Assembly (NCBI RefSeq): GCF_013368755.1
Contig: NC_049565.1
Location: 3,100,001-3,164,000 of the forward strand
Length of the DNA: 64,000 nucleotides
Direction: 5' to 3'
Source: Talaromyces rugulosus
Lineage: Eukaryota; Ascomycota; Eurotiomycetes; Eurotiales; Trichocomaceae
Positions 58,167 through 64,000 of this stretch are shown here, one piece after another. The notes beneath the pieces were generated by a model. It searched no databases. It saw nothing but the letters and a program-made list of their open reading frames with translations, and was not told the DNA's origin. Every line of letters starts with the position of its first letter. The first letter of the stretch is position 1. A program made the position numbers and the translations under genes.

Positions 58167-59070
58167 GGTGTCGGATTCACTATCGTTTTCTCCGTTGCTG
58201 AATGGCGTCCGTCGATAGGCACTTTCTAAAACCCTCCTCCTTGTACCAAAATCGGAAAACCAAAAAATAAATAAATATAAGCGTTTAGTAAGGGACAGAG
58301 CGGGTATGTTATATATGCTGATAGAAGATACGACTATCAGACTGTGTTGTCGTGGATTCAGAAGTAATCAAGTGGTCGCAAAAAAACAGCTTGTATAGAA
58401 TGGATGAGACTCGCCGTCCGCTCGCTCTTTGTTGCGCGGACAAAACGCTTATCACCACGTGACCGGCGATAACGATTCAAGAGAATCATTTTCAACACAT
58501 AGAAAATATTAAAGATTTACGTAGATAATATGACTTGACGTAGTCGTATATCAGAAGCTCCACCCGCGAAGCCATCTATTAATTATACCCTCGCTGTAAG
58601 AATATATACATGTATTAGTTACATAGCAAATTGAAATGAAGCAACCTTGTGCCTATCGAGTAACATCAACTGACCCCAGGCCATTTCATGTCAAAAGAGA
58701 GAACACAGAGAGCCTTTTGCTTGCATGCAGGGAATTTGTAAAAGAAAAAAAGAGAAAAACCATATTCAAAATTCGAATACAACCCGAGATCCTGTATACC
58801 ATCAATGCGCCGTTTCGCCCACGAATCCCAATCAATTTTTTTGTAGTAGTAACTCGAGTCTTGGTTCGCAAAGAAGAAAAAGACTTCGCGATGCGAGCGA
58901 GGGTGGGAAAATCTAGAAGACCGAAATATACGCAACAAGTAACTCAATCTCGTGAAACCATCAAGAAAATATAAAACTCGAAGTGCGTGAATAAATATAT
59001 TAATCGAGCCGTGTAGTGACTCTGATGCAGATGCAAATGCAGATGCAGACACATTACGTGCAGCAATATA
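58167..59070. promoter_or_regulatory. rpb11 promoter and 3' flank of the disordered-protein gene
   Basis: A CACGTG lies at about 58456, near 290 bases before the rpb11 ATG. A short imperfect GATGCA-type repeat lies at 59024-59050. The plus-strand frame at 58636-58974 is AT-rich and not recognised as a gene. Confidence 0.4.
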
Positions 59071-61931
59071 TTAGTGAACCATGTGCAATAAATCCCCCAA
59101 TGCCGATGTTTCCTTTTTCATCTTCCAACTGCTCTTTTTCTTCTCCCGCTTCTTCTTCATGTCTGCCCATCCCTCGTCTTCGTCTTCGTCCTCACCTGCC
59201 CTAGCCGCCGGACTGTGCCGACCCTGGGCACCGACTGCCCGAACGGTGACGGTTGCCATCGACGTGGACTTTCGGTTGGATGCTTGCGATGAAGCCGGCG
59301 GTGTCATCGAACCGGAGCGTTGATTTTCGTTATTCCAGGGTTTCAACGTCGATGTGAAGGTCGAAGAGCGAGCCATGTGAGGGTCTTGACCAATGGTCGA
59401 CACTGGTCGGTAGCGAGAAGCCATTCCAGCACTGCTTCGTTCTGACGGAGCTATAGATGGTGCATAAACGTGCACACCCTGGGGCGTGCCCGGACGACCC
59501 GTCGCATCTGGATGAACAGAAGCGGGCCGGTTAAGATTCCATCGAGACATAGTGGCGGGATCCAATAAACTGAGGGTTCGCTGATCCTGCCCAGCCATAT
59601 TATTATAAGACGATGCCGTGGACATTGGTCGCCCACCGGGGTTGAGAAACTGGCCGGGAGGTGGCATAAGACCCGGGTTAATCTGGCCTTGTTGTCCTTG
59701 CATTTGCATCATCTGTTGCATCATCTGGACCTGAACTTGCATCATCTCCGTCATTTGCTGGTTAATCTGTATTTGTGCCAGTTCTCCAGGCGATGGCTGC
59801 TGAGACATTCCCGGGGGAGCACCGCCACCCATCTGGCCTATATTGGCCGTGGAGTATGGCCGTGGAACCCCGGCGGTTTGGGCGTTCGGACTTCCCCTTC
59901 GCATCGCACGAGCTCGTTCCTCGGATGCAATTACGCCGATTAAACCTCCAGGGTGCAAAGAACCAGACGAACCAGGCCCATACGCAGGGTTACCACCGCC
60001 CATTGCCAGGCCCTCTCGAGGTGGGCCGTTGACCAAACCTGCGCCATAATATGGATCAGAAGGCAGATTTCGGGCAAACACAGGCAGACTGTCCCGTACG
60101 CGACCAGATTCGCCGGAAACAGAGCCTGGAGCAACCGATCCCCGAAGGTTGGGATTCGACGTGGAGACACTTAGTCTTGTGGGAGGACGTAGTTTATTGG
60201 GAAAGCCGTGAGCAGCTAATATTCCAAGAGGAACGTCATCGTCATCCTCGCCATCGCTGCTCTTGGAGCCATCCTGCCTTCCTACTACGGGCAATCCCAA
60301 TGTTGACATACGAGACGATAGATTTGGTGTGCTGACACTGCTCTGGTCGATTGTAAGGCGCGATAGCGATGGTGGCTGTAAACTGTTCGCTGCGGGTGCC
60401 TGTTCTCCTATGACTTTCATCATCTGCTGACGGTAGACCGATAAGTGAGCCTCTTGCTTGCGGCGCTGCCTTGCTGCTTCTCGGCTTTTCTCGGCTTCGT
60501 CCTCGTCCTCGTCGTAATCGTTTTCACCAGAACTATCGCTCTTCGACGCATTGCTATATTTGCGAGTGAGTTCTCTCTGCTGCCGATAACGCTCGAATTG
60601 AGCAGGAGTCATGACTTTATTTTGGACATTTGGTCTCGAGCTGACCTCCTGTTCATATTGAGATGCCAAACGCGCGTTGGATGTGATATCGTCATTAGTG
60701 AATAGTGGAGTGTCTTCGTCTACACTTTCGTGGCGGGGGTTCGACACAGCTGGTGGGTTGGGTTTGCTAGAAGAAAGAAGGAGAGACTGACGGACGATGG
60801 CTGCATCGGCATCGTCTACAAAGGCGGTCGAGGGGCCCGATGACTCGCTGCTTATAGATACAGGGGATGTCGCTATATTCGAGTTGTGGTTCGACTGGGA
60901 TGGAGCCAGAGATTTGCGGGAGATGGGGGCATTGCGGTCGCTGATCAATCCGTCGTGAGACGTTTCGCTGTTCCCTGAATAAGGAGAGGGTTCGACAGGC
61001 TGAGAGCGGTCCACGTTTATTGGGGTGGGTCGTTCATCCTGTGGAGGAATGGGCAAAGCTTTTGATTGTATATCGTCCTGCGGCATATTAGTTGTGCGAA
61101 CAGACAAGAAACTTGAATTGCCAGAGACAAACCGAATTTGAGGGCCGAAGTTGAATAGCACTTTTCCGTTTCCCAAAATTCTCAAACATGCTAGTAAAGT
61201 TATCATCGTCAGTTTCGGATAGCTGGAAATCGGACTCCAAGAGTCGAGGAGGTGTCGCTGTTGCCGTACTGGCAGAACTTGCAGTCATGGCACGGTCCCT
61301 GGCTTGAGCCGTTGACTCGGACTGCTGATATTGATGCTGAACCTGCGGCTGATATTGAGGCTGAGTCTGTTGCTGTTGGGTCTGTGGAGGAGTGGAGAAC
61401 CGGGATGGTTTGGTGCCAAAAGAGAAGGTACGGCCGGCGGCACGCAGCGAGAACAGGGAGGGCGACTCTGGCATAGGCGCAGGGGGGATATCGTGAAAGG
61501 TTTTCGAGTGATCATTATGGGCAGCACCATCTGTAGAGGATGGCAGCGTGGAGGATGAGCTATATCGGGCAGAGGACGAGCTGTCGTATACGCCTGCAGT
61601 GGAGGTGGAATGGTGGGTACCTCCACTGCCCCTACAACGGTCAGCATGACATGTCGTCGCAATCAAGAGAAGGGCGTACAACATACCTGTTATTTGGCAG
61701 AGGCTTTTCTATTCCGGCGAAGAGATTGTCGGACTCTGCAGTGGCAGGACGATTATTATAGAATCGGCCAGCAGCGGCGTTCTTGAGCATCATGCCGCCT
61801 TCGAACGACCTGGTGCCACCACCAGGACGCTCAAATACACGGAACGACGGCTCTTGTCCGTTTTCGACTTCATCCAAGACGTTCCCCGACGACTTTCGGC
61901 GGGCAAAGCCCTTGGGCAGTTTGATCGGCAT
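59071..61931 (-). CDS. Large disordered Ser/Pro/Met-Gln-rich protein, function unknown
   Basis: Exons 61687-61931, 61133-61631 and 59071-61077 give 916 residues; the ATG at 61931 is the first in the open frame (MPIKLPKGFARRKSSGN). The conserved-looking N-terminus contains VLDEVENGQEPSFRVFERPG. Exon 2 carries a polyQ/PQ stretch and ETDDDNFTSMFENFGKRKSA. The middle has basic coiled-coil runs (AEKSREAARQRRKQEAHLSV), DDVPLGILAAHGFPNKLRPP, and a Met/Gln-rich segment (ITEMMQ-type, bases about 59690-59780). The tail ends in a Lys-rich helix and LGDLLHMVH. No signal, membrane helix or enzyme motif is seen. It looks like a fungal-conserved scaffold or RNA/membrane-associated protein; I recognise no name. 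Confidence 0.85.
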
Positions 61932-64000
61932 TGGAGGGATAAAGCGCGAGTTGTTCCACAGGCACAACCACGGTTAGGAAGGACCTCGGCGAAGAAGCGA
62001 GGGGCTCGAAGAAAGCAGCAGTAGAATAAGAACACAGTCGAGGGATTCGTTCAGCGAGCGAGACCCTTTTTTTTTTTTGCAGCCACAGGGGTCAGAAGGG
62101 CTGACGGGGCCGCAGAGAACAGAGAGAGAGAGACACGGGGGAAAGGCTGAGCCTAGCTGAAAAAGAGGCTGTGGCGGAGGAGAGTCGAGTCAGTCAGGCA
62201 GGAAGGAGGGAAGAGCAGAGCAGGGCAGGAGGCTCTTTCTGCGGCGTCTTCTTCTTCTCTCGTCGCAGTCGAGAATGGTTTTTAGAGGACAGGCAGGCTT
62301 TTTTTTGTGTGTTTTGGCTGAGACGAGACTTTTGGTCGACGGCAGGCGGACGGGGGTGTGGTGGTGGGCTAAGGCTTGTTGCAGGGGCGTGTTTGGGATG
62401 ATGTGTACACCACCGTTTCCGGACGGGGCTGCAGCTGCGAGCCACGAGTTTAACGGGCGCAAAGGAGATGGTAAACGCAAAAAGAAACAGAGCAGAGCAG
62501 ATCAAACGAAATAAAGTAACATGGGTCAAAAAGCTGACAGGAATGGGCGGTTGAGAAGGTGGAAAGCTCTGCTGGGCGTGGATTCACGACATCACACCAG
62601 GCGGACGGCGTAACGGAGATACGGCGATACCACGGAACATGTCTCTGACATTGTTACTAGCGCCGCCCGACGATCTCCAAATTTAGCATGTCTCGTTTGT
62701 CTTCTACAGGATATAATAATAATTACAGAATAATAAATAATAAGAATAATACTAATATAATAACAATCACTTCCAATGCTGGCGGCTAACTGCCAGTCCA
62801 GCGCAAATTGTAATTCTGCACGCTGCAGTAATAATAACAATAATAATAATAACAGAGCGTGCCCATTTTATTGGACATTGCCGGCGCGTACTATGTTTAG
62901 CTTGCTTGTCTAGCTCTACAAGCATTTCTCGTGCAAGTTACCTCGGAACGTGTTGAAGTGAAGGCTAAAGCGTCTTGATAAAAGATAAAAGTGGGCGTTA
63001 TCGACATCGAAACCCACGTAATTCCAAACTGTGTTTTACATTCACAACGTCACATCAGAAAAAAGAAAGAAAAAAAGAGCTGAACAACAGTCTATGCCTG
63101 TGGTTTTTCGGCACAGGCACAGGGTGGCGTTCCAAGTTTCAACTGGTGTGATCTGGCCCGGGCTGGACCTCGCTTTCGGTATCCGGCGGCAAGCTAGTTC
63201 TCTCGATAGAGCTTAGCTGGCCACAGTTCAGTCCTTATTATTGAGAATTTTAAGACTACGAATACAACACACAGCCATATTGATCCTTGCTACGCTGCTA
63301 GCAGCAAAAAAAAAAGAGTTTTTCTTTTCGCCTGCTTGTTCAGGGGAAGCAAACCATCCGCACAAACGCAACCCCGTGAAAATGTCTCGGTCTTTCTGGT
63401 TTATACCAAGTCGTACGAACTCTTCGCAAAATAAATTCAAAGACACTTTACTCCGAAGCCATGATTTCAAATACCATTGGTTTCACCATATCGATCGAGG
63501 ATTAGGGAACCTTTTCCGGCTCGGAATGCGAGTGGACCACGATAGATCCTCGCACACGCAATACGTGGTACGTACAGTACACTGTAATTAATAAACAAAC
63601 ATAAACAAAATAGCTACTCTGTATATTAAACACAACAAAACATAAGAGAAAAAGAAAGAAAAGAAATGATACCATCAGCCTTGCCCTTACCCACCAATAT
63701 TCATTCCTCGGATTGGAAATAATATCATTAATGAGTTAGGTGCCAGTTAAGTTGCTGTTTGCAGCTCGGCTGGAGTAGTCGTAGTAGTACTGGTGGAGAA
63801 CAGCGCCTGCAACAAGATTACGTACGTCCTGTCAATCTCTCATCAATCAGCAAATAACAATCAAATAAAAATAATCCTTCTGGGCCACCAGTGCTCGTCG
63901 CTCGATCGCAGCGATCGGCCCCCAGTTTTCCTGGCTTCTTATGTGGGACCCTGATCGACATTTGCAAGTCGTCACCATAATTTACGGCTATTGATAGCCT
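61932..64000. other. 2 kb right-end region, no gene recognised
   Basis: The first 600 bases are purine-rich on plus, meaning pyrimidine-rich in the leader of the minus-strand gene, with a poly-T run near 62068 and (GA)n near 62123. The stretch 62700-62860 is AT-rich with ATA/AAT repeats. The minus strand at 63747-63806 could be a last exon of a gene beyond the right edge, but support is weak. Confidence 0.4.

Noticed and set aside
58636..58974. Plus-strand frame of 112 codons near the rpb11 promoter
   Set aside because: AT-rich, Lys/Arg-heavy chance frame without homology; it overlaps another equally open frame on the opposite strand.
63747..63806. Possible last exon of a minus-strand gene (ALFSTSTTTTTPAELQTAT then stop) entering from the right edge
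   Set aside because: The acceptor and reading frame fit, but no convincing upstream exon could be joined in phase and the peptide is low-complexity.
1..64000. A secondary-metabolite cluster or other new multi-gene system
   Set aside because: No polyketide synthase, peptide synthetase, terpene cyclase or linked regulator is present; the accessory genes lack a shared pathway signature.

Overview
The window reads as nuclear DNA of a filamentous ascomycete, most likely a Eurotiomycete such as an Aspergillus, Penicillium or Talaromyces relative. The grounds are gene content (Pan1, barren-type condensin subunit, Rpb11, eIF3m, DUF3074 and STK19-like proteins), many short introns of about 45-70 bases with GTRNGT donors and CTAAY-like branch sites, and pyrimidine-rich leaders. 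No species call is made. I recognise 22 whole protein genes, one gene cut by the left edge and one decayed gene. I saw no tRNA, rRNA or CRISPR. All gene models were spliced by eye and checked for reading phase.

Layout. 0-5 kb: a UBX-domain protein (cut by the left edge) diverges from the replication licensing factor Cdc6, whose promoter carries two MluI boxes; Cdc6 converges on an amidohydrolase. 5-10 kb: a decayed fungal gene resembling a PD-(D/E)XK-like family, then a zinc alcohol dehydrogenase and a long gene-poor stretch. 10-17 kb: a SWIM zinc-finger protein converging on a 1,232-residue proline-rich coiled-coil protein of unknown role. 18-24 kb: a three-finger C2H2 regulator, a DUF3074 protein and an STK19-like protein. 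24-34 kb: a trehalose-synthase complex regulatory subunit, a thioesterase-like protein, a small secreted GPI-type cysteine-rich protein, eIF3m, and UMP/CMP kinase with an N-terminal membrane extension.

34-41 kb is the most accessory-looking part: three same-strand genes for a secreted GH2 glycosidase, an MFS transporter and an amino-acid/GABA-type permease, separated by AT-rich DNA. These suggest nutrient capture but share no demonstrated pathway. 41-64 kb is mostly housekeeping: a four-helix membrane protein, condensin subunit 2, a cation/calcium exchanger, Pan1, RNA polymerase II subunit Rpb11, and a 916-residue disordered protein of unknown role, ending in about 2 kb without a recognisable gene.

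I found no convincing new multi-gene system. The best leads are the decayed PD-(D/E)XK-like gene, the two large uncharacterised proteins, the splice oddities (a GC-AG intron, a 21-base exon, a 17-base first exon before a 496-base intron) and the MluI boxes at Cdc6.
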